A DNA stretch of 64,000 nt, taken from assembly GCA_018831195.1 (NCBI GenBank), contig JAHJDP010000042.1, forward strand, positions 126,292 to 190,291. Direction: 5' to 3'. The notes beneath the pieces were generated by a model, which made no database searches, was not told the origin of the DNA, and worked only from the letters and a program-made list of their open reading frames with translations. Positions within the stretch are counted from its first letter, which is position 1. Every line of letters starts with the position of its first letter. The translations under genes and the position numbers were made by a program. Origin of the DNA: Candidatus Eisenbacteria bacterium (GTDB lineage Bacteria; Eisenbacteria; RBG-16-71-46; CAIMUX01; JAHJDP01). Positions 42,913 through 52,665 of this stretch are shown piece after piece.

Positions 42913-42993
42913 GGGTATTCCCCGCCCGAGGTTTCTGGGGCGGCTGGAAGTGAAGACGCGGGGTATTCCCGCCCAAGGTTCCTGAGGGGTGGG
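42913..42993. repeat. Imperfect direct repeat, two copies of about 31-33 nt
   Basis: Copy 1 (42913-42943) and copy 2 (42961-42993) share GGGTATTCC, CGCCC, AGGTT and CTG-x-GGGG in the same order, separated by 17 nt. Each can form a short CCGCCC/GGGCGG-type hairpin. They lie in the intergenic region just before the DUF1460 gene. Function unknown; could be a duplicated regulatory site. Confidence 0.55.
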
Positions 42994-43022
42994 AGCCAAA
43001 ACTCTATGAAATCCGAGGCGAG

Positions 43023-44000
43023 ATGAAGGATAAAAAACTCATGACACAATTTTCAGGCGCGCGATGGTTCCGGATTCTTGGAATTTCGGTGTTCATCCTC
43101 GGGATCTTTCTGGTTATCGCTGCGGTTGAAGCTGAAGAGCCCCAGATTCATTTTCCAACGAGGGGCGGATTGGTGCGGACCGACCAGCCGGATACGACAC
43201 AGCTCATTAAATTGTATAATAGGATGATCGCCCGCAATTTGAATCATCCCGACGCCCTCCGGGGAGCTGTCATCGATTCCGTGATGAATGAAATCTTGGG
43301 GCTTCCGGTCGGGGATAGGATCGGGGCTTGGGCCGATTTCTTCTGGAGATGGGGTAAGGCGGATTACAGATTCGGGCTCGACTCGCTCGGTTATGCCAGC
43401 CAGGGTTTACTCGTCGATGACCGGCACACGGACTGCGTCCTCTTTTTCTATCGGACCAGTGAACTGGGGCGCTCCAGCACGGCGCTGGAGGCGGTGCAGT
43501 TCGGATTCGGCACCCGCTTCTATGGCGCGCCGATCGCAGAGGTTGTTGGAGAAGGAGGCGCTCTCGACTACAACCATCCCGCTCATCTCGATTATACGGT
43601 GGATATGATCCGGTCAGGGATCTGGGGCGAAGATGTGACCGCCTCAATTGGGATGGCGATGGCCGATCTGGCTGGAACATCCCGGTTCCCGGCCGGGACG
43701 GTCCAGTATCTGCCGACGAACAGCATCAATTATGATGCGATCCAAAACGGAGACGGGATTCATTTTGTACTGAATGAGGCGACAGAACGAGGCCGGAAGA
43801 TCCGGGAGTCGGGCGCCCTCATCGGACATATCGGTGTGGTGGTGAGGGACGGTGGTGAGGTCATGCTGATTCATCCTGCATCGACCGGGTTGGAAGGGCT
43901 CTACGATGGCGGGAAGATCGTCCGGGTGCCCCTAAAAACCTATCTGCAGCGTGTGGATACTTTTAAGGGGATTATCGTAACCCGGGTCAAGATGTTCTGA
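43023..44000 (+). CDS. DUF1460 N-acetylmuramoyl-L-alanine-amidase-like exported protein
   Basis: 325 residues. A signal/anchor sequence (about 13-36) is followed by a papain-like DUF1460 domain: the nucleophile region HTDCVLFFYRTSEL near residue 137, GHIGVVVRDGGEVMLIHPAS near 270 with the His, and the C-terminal YLQRVDTFKGIIVTR. Related enzymes cut the amide between muramic acid and the peptide stem, or peptide bonds within it, in the periplasm. The ATG has GAGGCGAG close upstream. A single gene after an imperfect direct repeat. Confidence 0.75.
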   Translation: MKDKKLMTQFSGARWFRILGISVFILGIFLVIAAVEAEEPQIHFPTRGGLVRTDQPDTTQLIKLYNRMIARNLNHPDALRGAVIDSVMNEILGLPVGDRIGAWADFFWRWGKADYRFGLDSLGYASQGLLVDDRHTDCVLFFYRTSELGRSSTALEAVQFGFGTRFYGAPIAEVVGEGGALDYNHPAHLDYTVDMIRSGIWGEDVTASIGMAMADLAGTSRFPAGTVQYLPTNSINYDAIQNGDGIHFVLNEATERGRKIRESGALIGHIGVVVRDGGEVMLIHPASTGLEGLYDGGKIVRVPLKTYLQRVDTFKGIIVTRVKMF

Positions 44001-44030
44001 TTCATACCCGCCATTCATGCAGCGCCCTGC

Positions 44031-44831
44031 TTAGGAAGAGGCCTCTACACCCTGAGCCGGAGGCGTCTTTCTTGGCCTTGTGTGGGTTGAAAGGAGCTCG
44101 CTCAGCCGGCCTTTCAGTTCATTAGGACTGACATTTCTTTGTATCACGCCACGTTCGGCGATAGAGATGTGGTGGGTTTCCTCTGAGACGACCAAGACGA
44201 CCGCGTCGGTCTCTTCGGACAGCCCCAAGGCGGCCCGGTGCCGCGTCCCGAGCGTCGATTCAAGATCGTGCCTCTGGCTCAGGGGCAAGATGCATCCCGC
44301 TGCCGCCACTTCATCGCCCTGAATGATCACCGCCCCGTCGTGCAACGGCGAGGGAGGTGTGAAGATGGTGAGAAGAAGCTCCATCGTCACCTTCCCGCCG
44401 ATTTGCGTGCCGGTTTCCAGGTAAGTCCTCAAACCAACATTGCGTTCCAAGACAATCAGAGCGCCCTGGCCGCGCTTTGACAATTCTTCAAGCACCTTTT
44501 CGATTTCACCCAGCCAGCCGTAATCGGCGACATGGACAATCCGCCGGAAGATGCCGCTCTGGCCGATTTGCGTGAGCGCCCGGCGCAACTCCGGTTGGAA
44601 GATGATGAGGAAGGCGATGACCCAGACGGTGCGAAGGCTGTTTAAAAGCCAGTTCAGTGTCGCGAGGTGCAGCCATTCCGCTAGGATGGAAAGGAGAACC
44701 AGGACGGCCAAACCCACGAGCATTTGTGCGGCGCGAGTCCCCCGAACGAGGAGCATCAGGCGATAGATGAGAAACGCAACAATGATAACATCCGCCGCAA
44801 TGAGGAGCCAACGGGTATCGATCATCTTCAT
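44031..44831 (-). CDS. cdaA: CdaA diadenylate cyclase (c-di-AMP synthase)
   Basis: 266 residues. Three N-terminal membrane helices (about 9-27, 34-52, 56-78), then the DAC domain with the catalytic LHDGAVII (Asp165-Gly-Ala) and the RHR motif GTRHRAALG (197-199). It makes cyclic di-AMP from two ATP at the membrane. The start overlaps the folP stop by 4 nt. No CdaR-like partner gene follows. The C-terminal tail is short and polar. c-di-AMP commonly controls potassium and osmolyte balance. Confidence 0.95.
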   Translation of the reverse strand: MKMIDTRWLLIAADVIIVAFLIYRLMLLVRGTRAAQMLVGLAVLVLLSILAEWLHLATLNWLLNSLRTVWVIAFLIIFQPELRRALTQIGQSGIFRRIVHVADYGWLGEIEKVLEELSKRGQGALIVLERNVGLRTYLETGTQIGGKVTMELLLTIFTPPSPLHDGAVIIQGDEVAAAGCILPLSQRHDLESTLGTRHRAALGLSEETDAVVLVVSEETHHISIAERGVIQRNVSPNELKGRLSELLSTHTRPRKTPPAQGVEASS

Positions 44832-45748
44832 CTCTCCCTGATGCGTTCCAACACGGCATCGGCCAAACGGGCGGCTCGGATGGTGGCGATGGCATCGTGA
44901 GCGCGGATGATATGTGCTCCCGAAAGAACCGCTGTCACATGAGCGGCGAGAGATCCCTCCAGACGCTCATCCGACGGTAGATCCAGAATCTTTCCAATAA
45001 AAGATTTACGCGAGGCCCCGATCAAAATCGGACGCTCCAGCGAGTCCAATTCCTCGATATTGGAAATGAGGTCGAGATTGTCTTCAACTCTTTTGCCGAA
45101 TCCGATCCCGGGATCGCAGACGATTCGTTCTCTATCCACGCCCGCATCCATCGCCCTCCTGATCGCTTCATTCAAAAAATAGCGCACTTCACCAAAAAGA
45201 TCGTCGTATTTCGGCTCTTGTTGCATTGTTTTCGGTGTTCCCCGCATATGCATCAGCACCAGACCGGCCCCGGCCTCCGCAACCATCCGGCCGAGTTCAG
45301 GATGTGAACGAAGACTGCTGATGTCATTAATAATATCGACGCCGGCCTCCAAGGCCCGGCCGGCCACGAGAGGCTCTGAGGTGTCGACGGAGAGCCGGCA
45401 GGGAAGCGACTCCCGGGAAATCTCTTTGATGATGGGTCCGATACGCCGCCACTGCTCTTCGGCCGGTACCGGATCGGATCCAGGGCGTGTGCTCTCTGCG
45501 CCGATGTCGATAATATCGGCTCCGGCCTCAGCCATGCCGATGAGATGGGCGATGGCTCTTCCCGGATCAAGAAAACGACCCCCGTCCGAAAAGGAATCGG
45601 GGGTCACATTGAGCACTCCCATGATCCAGCTTCTACGTCCTAACTCATGGACCTGGGTTCCGACCCGCCAGGTTCGCAGCGAGCGGGGCCGCGGGATTTT
45701 TCGAGACCGGCCGGTTTCCGCCGTCTCCTCCCACCCATCCCGGATCAT
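44828..45748 (-). CDS. folP: Dihydropteroate synthase
   Basis: 306 residues, slightly long because of ~40 residues before the barrel. Pterin-site motifs: IMGVLNVTPDSFSDGG near residue 42, GADIIDIGAESTRPGS, and the later ISSLRS, CDPGIGFGK and RPILIGASRKSFIGK. Joins p-aminobenzoate to 6-hydroxymethyl-dihydropterin diphosphate in folate synthesis. Overlaps ftsH upstream and cdaA downstream by 4 nt each, so translation is coupled along the operon. Confidence 0.95.
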   Translation of the reverse strand: MIRDGWEETAETGRSRKIPRPRSLRTWRVGTQVHELGRRSWIMGVLNVTPDSFSDGGRFLDPGRAIAHLIGMAEAGADIIDIGAESTRPGSDPVPAEEQWRRIGPIIKEISRESLPCRLSVDTSEPLVAGRALEAGVDIINDISSLRSHPELGRMVAEAGAGLVLMHMRGTPKTMQQEPKYDDLFGEVRYFLNEAIRRAMDAGVDRERIVCDPGIGFGKRVEDNLDLISNIEELDSLERPILIGASRKSFIGKILDLPSDERLEGSLAAHVTAVLSGAHIIRAHDAIATIRAARLADAVLERIRER

Positions 45749-47853
45749 GAGTCTTTCGGAACGGGCGGTTCTCCATCTTGAGATGACTTTTCCGGCGGGA
45801 AAGGCTTCTCGCCCGGTTCTTCATCCCAGGCCGGCGGTGGTGTCTTCTCGGAGTTGGTCGATTTTGAGGCCGGCGCCGTTCGCTTCTCGGCCTTCGCCGC
45901 CGCATTTTCTCCCGCGTCGTCTTCTTCCTCTTTTGGTCCGAGCTCTTTCCCATCCATGACGACGGCGATATCCTCGGCGTCGAGAACCTCCCGATCAAGC
46001 AGGGCCGCCGCCAGACGATGGAGAGCATCTTCATTCTTCCTCAGCAGGTCCATCGCCTGTTCATACGCATTCACAACGAGGCCGCGCACCGCATCGTCGA
46101 TCGCTTCGGCTGTTTTCTCGCTAAAATCCTTGTGCTGCGAAATCTCGCGGCCCAAGAAGATCAACTCTTCTTTCTTGCCGAATTGAATCGGTCCGAGGGA
46201 TTCGCTCATACCCCATTCACAAACCATCTTCCGCGCCAAGCCGGTGGCGTTCTGTATATCGTGCGCGGCGCCGGTGGTCAGGCGATCAAAAACGAGGGTC
46301 TCGGCGGCACGACCGCCCATCATCGCGGCCATACTTTCCAGAAGATAATCTTTGTTGAGCGTGTGACGGTCTCCTTCGGGAACAAAATGAGTCTGTCCCA
46401 ACGCCCGCCCGCGTGGAATCACCGTGACCTTATGAATCGGATCGGTATTGGGGAGCAGCCATCCGACCAGGGCATGTCCGATCTCATGATAGGCCGTGAT
46501 CTTTTTATCCTCTTCGCTGAGGAGAAGGCTCTTTCGCTCGGCCCCCATCATCACTTTATCTTTTGCATCTTCAAAATCGCGCATCGAGATTTCGGTGTGG
46601 TCGCGCCGCGCGGCCAGCAGTGCCGCCTCATTGACCATGTTGGCCAGATCGGCCCCGGCCAAACCGGGTGTGGATTGGGCCAGGGTTTTCAGCTTAACGT
46701 CATCTCCCAGCGGTTTGTTTTTGGTATGGACTTTGAGGATGCCTTCCCGTCCCCGGACATCGGGACGGTCAACGACGATTTGCCGGTCAAACCGGCCCGG
46801 GCGCAAGAGCGCCGGATCCAAAACATCGGGGCGGTTTGTAGCGGAGAGGAGGATCACCCCCTCATTTGAATCGAAACCATCCATCTCCACGAGAAGCTGG
46901 TTTAGCGTCTGTTCCCGCTCATCGTGCCCGCCGCCGAGGCCGGCGCCGCGTTGGCGGCCGACGGCGTCCATCTCGTCGATAAAGATGATGCAGGGCGCAT
47001 TCTTTTTCCCCTGTTCGAAGAGATCACGAACACGGCTGGCGCCGACGCCGACGAACATCTCTACGAATTCGGATCCGGAGATGGTGAGAAAGGGGACACC
47101 CGCTTCGCCGGCCACAGCCCGCGCGAGCAGGGTTTTGCCGGTTCCCGGCGGGCCGACGAGAAGAGCACCTTTTGGAATCCGCCCGCCGAGGCGCTGGAAC
47201 TTCTTGGGGTCCCTAAGAAACTCGATGATTTCCTGCAGCTCCTGTTTCGCCTCATCAGCGCCCGCCACATCCTTGAATGTGGTTTTGGGCGCGCTCTCGG
47301 AGAGGACCTTCGGCTTGGACTTGCCGAATCGCAACGCCGCGGACCCTCCCGATTGCATCTGCCGGATCAGGAAGAACCAGAGCCCCACCAGGATCAGGAT
47401 CGGCAGCCACCACGAGAGGAGGATATTGAACCAGGGTGTGCCGGCTGGTTTGGCCCGGATTTCCACATCAGGGTTTTTATCCCAAATCTTTTGTGGAAGT
47501 TCCGGGTCTTCACTGAGCAGGTAAACCTTGAAGTGTTGTACATTTCTTGAACGGCCGTTCGCAGAAATTGTTATCGAGCTGTGGAACTCGCCGGTGAGTT
47601 CCTTCTCGACGGCGATGATGCTTTCGATGTTTCCCGATTCCACCTGCGCCCAAAATTCAGACAGGGAGATCTCCTGGCGGTCCCGGTCGCCGCCGGCGAG
47701 GTTGTTGACCACAACCGCAACGATAAGGAAGAGGATGATCCAAATGGAAAAGGTTCGGAAGGTGCGGCTGAAAAAAGACACTGGCGGCCTGTTTGGCCCT
47801 TCCGGGTTGGGTCTTGGGCGGCGTCCCTTTCGGGGTTCTCTAGATCTTGTCAT
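45745..47853 (-). CDS. ftsH: ATP-dependent zinc metalloprotease FtsH
   Basis: 702 residues. Two membrane helices (about 33-50 and 132-150) around a periplasmic domain, AAA domain with Walker A GPPGTGKT near residue 238, Walker [16 protein letters not shown] region, and the zinc site HEIGH near 455. The acidic, proline/lysine-rich C-terminal tail is long. Degrades membrane and regulatory proteins. Between hpt and folP in a classic tilS-hpt-ftsH-folP order. Confidence 0.97.
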   Translation of the reverse strand: MTRSREPRKGRRPRPNPEGPNRPPVSFFSRTFRTFSIWIILFLIVAVVVNNLAGGDRDRQEISLSEFWAQVESGNIESIIAVEKELTGEFHSSITISANGRSRNVQHFKVYLLSEDPELPQKIWDKNPDVEIRAKPAGTPWFNILLSWWLPILILVGLWFFLIRQMQSGGSAALRFGKSKPKVLSESAPKTTFKDVAGADEAKQELQEIIEFLRDPKKFQRLGGRIPKGALLVGPPGTGKTLLARAVAGEAGVPFLTISGSEFVEMFVGVGASRVRDLFEQGKKNAPCIIFIDEMDAVGRQRGAGLGGGHDEREQTLNQLLVEMDGFDSNEGVILLSATNRPDVLDPALLRPGRFDRQIVVDRPDVRGREGILKVHTKNKPLGDDVKLKTLAQSTPGLAGADLANMVNEAALLAARRDHTEISMRDFEDAKDKVMMGAERKSLLLSEEDKKITAYHEIGHALVGWLLPNTDPIHKVTVIPRGRALGQTHFVPEGDRHTLNKDYLLESMAAMMGGRAAETLVFDRLTTGAAHDIQNATGLARKMVCEWGMSESLGPIQFGKKEELIFLGREISQHKDFSEKTAEAIDDAVRGLVVNAYEQAMDLLRKNEDALHRLAAALLDREVLDAEDIAVVMDGKELGPKEEEDDAGENAAAKAEKRTAPASKSTNSEKTPPPAWDEEPGEKPFPPEKSSQDGEPPVPKDS

Positions 47854-47909
47854 CGATTGGACCTATCTTCTCCTTTTTTACTGATAAGTTAAGAGCGTCA
47901 TACCACGGA

Positions 47910-48509
47910 TCAGATACGGGGTTCCCATCCGATAGCAGCAACATAGGGAAGATTCCGGTAGCGCTCTCCATAATCGAGTCCCATGCCTACGACAAACTCA
48001 TTATCCAGGCGAAATCCGCAATAGTGAAGTGGAATCGGCTCATCTGCTTCTTTACCCTGCACAAGCAGGGCCGCATAGGTTCGGGATGCAGGGGCATGCA
48101 GCTCGAGAAATCGATCCACATAGTTGATCTTTGTTCCCCGCGTCCGGATGCCTTCTATCACAAGGACATGGCGGTCCCTAACATTGGAGCGGAGATCGGT
48201 GATCAGTTTAACCCCGGTCGGATCTTTCTCGCGCGGGTCGTAGCGGGAGACCTGCAGAAAGTCGACTTCATGCGGGATCGATAAGCTGCGGGAGAGATCG
48301 GTCAAAAAGACGAACCCTCCCCTGAGGAGACAAACCAGGATGGGGTCCTTCTGCTGAAAATCAGCGCTGATCTGTTCCGCCAATTCTCCCAGACGATTCC
48401 CAAGGGTTTGGGTATCGAAGAGAACCACCGCCGGCCCCGCCGCCATCGTGACCGACTCACCCGCCTTGGGACTGATCTCGGGTGGATATCTCTCTATCAT
48501 GGGCCTCAT
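47910..48509 (-). CDS. hpt: Hypoxanthine phosphoribosyltransferase homologue with a degenerate PRPP loop
   Basis: 199 residues. Overall HPRT pattern is clear: VCLLRGGFVFLTDLSRSL, VDFLQVSRYD, and C-terminal LDNEFVVGMGLDYGERYRNLPYVA. But the PRPP-binding loop, normally VEDIIDTG-x-TL, reads IEGIRTRGTKI at residues 118-128: the second acidic residue and the catalytic Asp are gone and a basic residue is added. The loop-II SSY is SRYD. Purine salvage activity is therefore doubtful. The gene keeps its usual place between tilS and ftsH, where HprT in Bacillus/Listeria also acts with TilS on ftsH expression. Confidence 0.88.
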   Translation of the reverse strand: MRPMIERYPPEISPKAGESVTMAAGPAVVLFDTQTLGNRLGELAEQISADFQQKDPILVCLLRGGFVFLTDLSRSLSIPHEVDFLQVSRYDPREKDPTGVKLITDLRSNVRDRHVLVIEGIRTRGTKINYVDRFLELHAPASRTYAALLVQGKEADEPIPLHYCGFRLDNEFVVGMGLDYGERYRNLPYVAAIGWEPRI

Positions 48510-48558
48510 TCATACCTCCCTGCAGGGTTCGGATCTGATCTCGCCGCCGAAGAGATGA

Positions 48559-50031
48559 TCATGACACACCCGATCCGTACACTTCCAGGACCCTCCGGGT
48601 GGTGTCGGTGAGAGAGGCCCGATCGGCCCGCCGGACACCCATGACCCACAAGATTCCGGCATCATCCTCAATGACAGGAATAGTACGTTTTTCGCAGTTC
48701 GAAATTCGGGCCTCATTGAGCAGATCGCTGATCAATTTGGTGCCCTGCATGCCGTAGGGATGAATTTTATCTCCATTTTTCCATGGTCTGACCCACAGAG
48801 AGCCCTCAATCGCGTCACCGTCGAAAATTTCCCAACACCCCGCTTTTGATCCCTTCAAGGGTGCATCCGCCGCGAATCCCAGCGACATCCGGGCTTTGAG
48901 CCGATCCCGGGCGACCTCGACCGGGAGTTCGCGAAGACCAACCCTCCGGCCCATGAAGATCTCCTCGGCTTCGGAGAGTCGGAGCCGGCCCTCCTGTGGA
49001 TCAATCAACGTATCGATCGTCGGATGATCGCTCGGCCCCTTCGATTCCAAGATCCGGCCCGAGCCCTGGGCTGAGATTTGCCTTGAAAAGATCAATTCAC
49101 CCCGCCGGCCTTCCACAACGACCGAACCCGGGAGATGCGTGGACCGGTGGATCTCTCCCTCTAAGAGGTCACGACAGGCCTTCAGGTGGGGTTCCGTCAA
49201 TTCATCCGCTTCGGCATTCACGCGGCGGTGGGCTTCCCGGATGACCTCGCATTGGAGCCAATCATCCAAGGTGTCGGGGAATCCTGTGAGGTGAAAAGCC
49301 TCTCCTTCCCAGCGGCCGGACCGGTTGAGAACTTCTTCGACCTTCAGATCGATCGATGCCACCCACTGCCCCATGAAACGGGAGAGCCGTGAAAGATTCT
49401 CCCGGATCTGCGGATTACCCTCCGAAGCCAAAAGGGGTAGGAGACGATGGCGGATCCAATTGCGCGTATAGGGCTCATTCCAATTCGACCGGTCAATGCA
49501 CCAGCTCAAATTGTGGGAACGGGCGTGGGTGAGGAGGTCGTTGTGGGAGTAATGGAGAAGAGGACGGAGGATCCTCCCCCGTCTCTCCCTCGGCGCCCCC
49601 AAACCGCGCGGTCCGGTGCCGCGAATAAGGTTCAATAATAGAGTTTCCGCCTGATCGTCGGCCGTGTGGGCCAGAACGATCCAATCGGAGCGGCTTTCGA
49701 TCCGCATCTCTTCAAGCGCTTCAAATCGCCTTTTTCGGGCCCAGGCTTCCGATTTTCGGCCCGCATCGGCTTTTATCCGCCGCTCGAGATAGGGGATCCC
49801 CCACTGATAGGCCCTATTTTGAACTGATGCGGCATCCGCGCCGGCCCGGTCGCGGAGCCCATGATGGACATGCCCCACCCTGAGGTCCCAGGAGAAGGCT
49901 TGTGAGGTCCGGGAGAGGAGATGAAGGAGGACCGTCGAGTCGAGTCCGCCGGATACGGCCACGAGATAGCGAGACCCCTCGGGCAGCAGATTTCTGGATC
50001 TCTCCCTGTTGATAAAGTCGGTTTCCAGCAT
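48559..50031 (-). CDS. tilS: tRNA(Ile)-lysidine synthase
   Basis: 490 residues from MLETDFINRE, with AAGGGGG just upstream; a longer frame starts 31 codons earlier. PP-loop SGGLDST at 27-33, then VGHVHHGLRDRAGADAA, LAHTADDQAETLLLNLIRGTG, and the substrate-binding and C-terminal domains ending in KLISDLLNEARI-type TilS_C sequence. Converts C34 of tRNA-Ile(CAU) to lysidine so that it reads AUA. The tRNA gene about 125 nt upstream also has a CAU anticodon. First protein gene of the tilS-hpt-ftsH-folP-cdaA operon. Confidence 0.94.
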   Translation of the reverse strand: MLETDFINRERSRNLLPEGSRYLVAVSGGLDSTVLLHLLSRTSQAFSWDLRVGHVHHGLRDRAGADAASVQNRAYQWGIPYLERRIKADAGRKSEAWARKRRFEALEEMRIESRSDWIVLAHTADDQAETLLLNLIRGTGPRGLGAPRERRGRILRPLLHYSHNDLLTHARSHNLSWCIDRSNWNEPYTRNWIRHRLLPLLASEGNPQIRENLSRLSRFMGQWVASIDLKVEEVLNRSGRWEGEAFHLTGFPDTLDDWLQCEVIREAHRRVNAEADELTEPHLKACRDLLEGEIHRSTHLPGSVVVEGRRGELIFSRQISAQGSGRILESKGPSDHPTIDTLIDPQEGRLRLSEAEEIFMGRRVGLRELPVEVARDRLKARMSLGFAADAPLKGSKAGCWEIFDGDAIEGSLWVRPWKNGDKIHPYGMQGTKLISDLLNEARISNCEKRTIPVIEDDAGILWVMGVRRADRASLTDTTRRVLEVYGSGVS

Positions 50032-50155
50032 GATCCCCCTTGCGCGGTATGCCCGAGACGATGTCTGCAATGGTTCTTTCATGTCTCCATTTTGTGGGGT
50101 CATTGGAAAACTCGGATGTCTCAATCAGCAGCCACTCAGAGGAGGGAATGAACAG

Positions 50156-50228
50156 TGGCGGCACAGGGACTTGAACCCCGAACACAGAGATTATGATTCT
50201 CCCGCTCTACCAATTGAGCTATGCCGCC
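50156..50228 (-). tRNA. tRNA with CAU anticodon (probably elongator tRNA-Met)
   Basis: 73 nt, full cloverleaf: acceptor GGCGGCA/TGCCGCC with discriminator A, D-arm GCTC...GAGC, anticodon stem GGAGA/TCTCT around loop ATCATAA (anticodon CAT), T-arm CGGGG-TTCAAGT-CCCTG. CCA is not encoded. CAU can be elongator Met, initiator Met or Ile2. The paired first base and the absence of the three G-C anticodon-stem pairs argue against initiator. Met is favoured over Ile2 by resemblance only. Confidence 0.92.
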
Positions 50229-50240
50229 ACGACCTCCTAA

Positions 50241-50267
50241 TTTGTACTGAGTCGCCGTAAGTGTCAA
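50241..50267 (-). promoter_or_regulatory. Promoter of the tRNA-CAU gene
   Basis: Read leftward: TTGACA (50267-50262), 15-nt spacer, TACAAA (50246-50241). Predicted start is about 6 nt before the mature tRNA 5' end. The spacer is short, but the -35 is perfect. It may also serve tilS by read-through. Confidence 0.6.
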
Positions 50268-50463
50268 GAGGTCGATAGAGTTGAAGCGATCTCAATCTCG
50301 GCGCATTGACTTACCCCACCAGCTAACCTATATTGGCGGAAATCCAGCCGATATATTCCCATATTCAAGACCGGGGTGGGGAGTTGGGGGCGGAAAGGGT
50401 CGGCGATTCCCGATAGTCGGAACCATCCGGCGTCCGGAATGCCCCTTGGGGAGGAGCATTTAC

Positions 50464-51138
50464 TTGAAGCGACGGGTTTCCCTCCTAGTTCTTTTCATGA
50501 CGGCATTGCTGTCCACGGGGGCTCAATCACAGGCTGTGAGCTCGAATCTGGATGGATATGCCAGTTTCGGCGCTACATTCGGCGTCATGAAGTGGGTTTT
50601 TGATGTCGATGTGGCGGATGAATCGCGGATCCGGCCGGTGATGAAGGCCGTCTTCCGCTATCGTTTCAGCCGGAAAATGATTCTCGTCGGTGAATCGGGA
50701 TTCGGCTGGAATGACTATCCCAAGCCGATCGACGAAGTTACGGTTGTCTTCCCGACAACATTCGGTTTCCTGCGCCATCTGCGTGAGCAATGGGGAACGG
50801 CCATCTACTATGGCGGCGGCGCCGGCATCTATTATTGGGACAACAAGAGGAACGGCCGATCAAACCGCGACGCATGGACCGACAACCAACTCAAAGGTTT
50901 TGAACCCGGTTTCTATTTAAGTCTCGAGAGCGAGAAACAGATCACGGACCATGTCACGCTTACCTTGACCTTCCAGAATCACTATATCATTTCGACGCAT
51001 GGGGATGATTTCCCGGCCGCGTTCGGTGATGATGACGACTATGTTTCTCTCCGCATGGGATTCCACTATCATTGGTCACCCCAAAAAGGCATCATTTGGG
51101 GAACTTCAGACCCTCAGGAACCAGGCATTAACCCGTAG
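50464..51138 (+). CDS. Exported beta-rich protein, probable outer-membrane barrel
   Basis: 224 residues from a TTG with GGGAGGAG 8 nt upstream, which starts exactly at a signal peptide ([23 protein letters not shown]). The frame continues upstream but without a signal. The mature part alternates polar and hydrophobic residues with many aromatic strand ends ([68 protein letters not shown]), as in small OmpA/OmpW-like barrels. No family named with confidence. 62 nt before guaB. Confidence 0.65.
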   Translation: MKRRVSLLVLFMTALLSTGAQSQAVSSNLDGYASFGATFGVMKWVFDVDVADESRIRPVMKAVFRYRFSRKMILVGESGFGWNDYPKPIDEVTVVFPTTFGFLRHLREQWGTAIYYGGGAGIYYWDNKRNGRSNRDAWTDNQLKGFEPGFYLSLESEKQITDHVTLTLTFQNHYIISTHGDDFPAAFGDDDDYVSLRMGFHYHWSPQKGIIWGTSDPQEPGINP

Positions 51139-51200
51139 GACGCGCCCGGCAGTACTTCCATTTCCCGCCCTGGCGGGGGTCTATCCGGAAGGAGAGCTCA

Positions 51201-52664
51201 ATGTATCCACGAGTTGGGAAAACGGGTCTCACCTTCGACGATGTTCTTATTATCCCGGCTCGATCGGATGTTGTGCCCCGGGATATGGACATGAGCGTGC
51301 CGCTGACGCCCCGTCTTAAGCTCAACATTCCGCTCCTGAGCGCTGCGATGGACACTGTTACTGAATCACGCATGGCGATCGCCCTGGCGCGGGAAGGTGG
51401 AATGGGGATCATTCACCGTAATCTGACGATCGAGGATCAAACCTCGGAAGTCGATAAGGTCAAACGCTCTGAGAGTGGAATGATCACCGATCCGATCACC
51501 ATGGATCCTGATCAGCATGTTGGGAATGCTCTCGATGTGATGGAGCGCTACAGGGTCTCTGGGGTGCCGATAACGAAAGAGGGGAAGCTCGTCGGGATCC
51601 TCACCAATCGCGATCTCCGGTTTGTCCGTGATCGAACCATTATCATTCGGGACATCATGACCAAGGAAAATCTGGTGACTGTTCCCGAGGGCACGACATT
51701 GGAAGAGGCCAAAGAGATTCTTCAAAGACACCGGATAGAAAAGCTGCCCGTTATCGACAAGAACGGGAATCTATGCGGCCTGATCACGGTCAAGGATATC
51801 CTTAAAAAGATTCAGTACCCGGACGCCTGTGTCGACCGGCTGGGCCGCCTGGTGGTGGGGGCGGCCGTGGGCACCGGTGATGACGTGTTGGAGCGCGCGC
51901 AAGAGGTGGTCCGATGCGGGGTGGATCTCATCGCCGTGGATAGCGCTCATGGTCACTCCGAGCGTGTGCTCCGCACGGTGGAAAAATTGCGCAAAGCCTT
52001 CCCCGGGATGGATGTCGCCGGCGGCAATGTTGCGACGGCGGAAGGCACGCGCGATCTCATCAACGCGGGCGCCACTGTTATCAAGGTCGGAATGGGGCCG
52101 GGGGCGATTTGTACAACCCGTGTGGTGGCCGGCGCCGGGATTCCGCAGATAACCGCTATACTCGATTGCGCGGAAGAAGCCGACAAATCCGGGGTTCGCG
52201 TCATCGCCGACGGGGGGATCAAGTATTCAGGCGATATCACCAAGGCGATTGTCGCCGGCGCCTCGGCTGCCATGATCGGCTCCCTCCTGGCCGGAACCGA
52301 AGAAAGCCCCGGTGAGACGATACTTTATCAGGGCCGCAGTTATAAAAGCTATCGGGGTATGGGTTCCGTCGGCGCCATGCGTCAGGGCAGCGGTGACCGT
52401 TATTTCCAAGACTCCAACGCCATGCCTGAAAAGATGGTGGCGGAGGGTGTTGAGGGACGTGTCCCCCATAAGGGCAAAGTGTCCGCCGTTGTTTATCAGT
52501 TAGTGGGAGGTATTCGTTCGGGAATGGGTTATGCCGGAGTTCGCAATATCGATGAATTGCGCAAAAAGCCTCATTTCATCCGCTTGACGGATGCCGGACT
52601 GCGGGAAAGCCATCCGCATGATGTGACCATCACCAAAGAGGCGCCGAATTACAAAATTCAATAA
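51201..52664 (+). CDS. guaB: Inosine-5'-monophosphate dehydrogenase
   Basis: 487 residues, standard length. TIM barrel starting [16 protein letters not shown], two CBS domains (about 95-210), catalytic loop [17 protein letters not shown] with the active cysteine near residue 300, flap with [10 protein letters not shown] and C-terminal ISGM-like region. Oxidises IMP to XMP, the rate-limiting step of GMP synthesis. AAGGAGAG precedes the ATG. Ends one base before the convergent unknown gene. Confidence 0.97.
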   Translation: MYPRVGKTGLTFDDVLIIPARSDVVPRDMDMSVPLTPRLKLNIPLLSAAMDTVTESRMAIALAREGGMGIIHRNLTIEDQTSEVDKVKRSESGMITDPITMDPDQHVGNALDVMERYRVSGVPITKEGKLVGILTNRDLRFVRDRTIIIRDIMTKENLVTVPEGTTLEEAKEILQRHRIEKLPVIDKNGNLCGLITVKDILKKIQYPDACVDRLGRLVVGAAVGTGDDVLERAQEVVRCGVDLIAVDSAHGHSERVLRTVEKLRKAFPGMDVAGGNVATAEGTRDLINAGATVIKVGMGPGAICTTRVVAGAGIPQITAILDCAEEADKSGVRVIADGGIKYSGDITKAIVAGASAAMIGSLLAGTEESPGETILYQGRSYKSYRGMGSVGAMRQGSGDRYFQDSNAMPEKMVAEGVEGRVPHKGKVSAVVYQLVGGIRSGMGYAGVRNIDELRKKPHFIRLTDAGLRESHPHDVTITKEAPNYKIQ

Positions 52665-52665
52665 A

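Noticed and set aside
46018-47524. Long rightward open frames
   Set aside because: Antisense to ftsH, whose AAA and HExxH motifs are unmistakable; these are codon-bias shadows.
50156-50228. tRNA-CAU called as tRNA-Ile2 because tilS is adjacent
   Set aside because: Gene adjacency is not evidence of identity; overall sequence looks more like elongator Met, so the isotype is left open.
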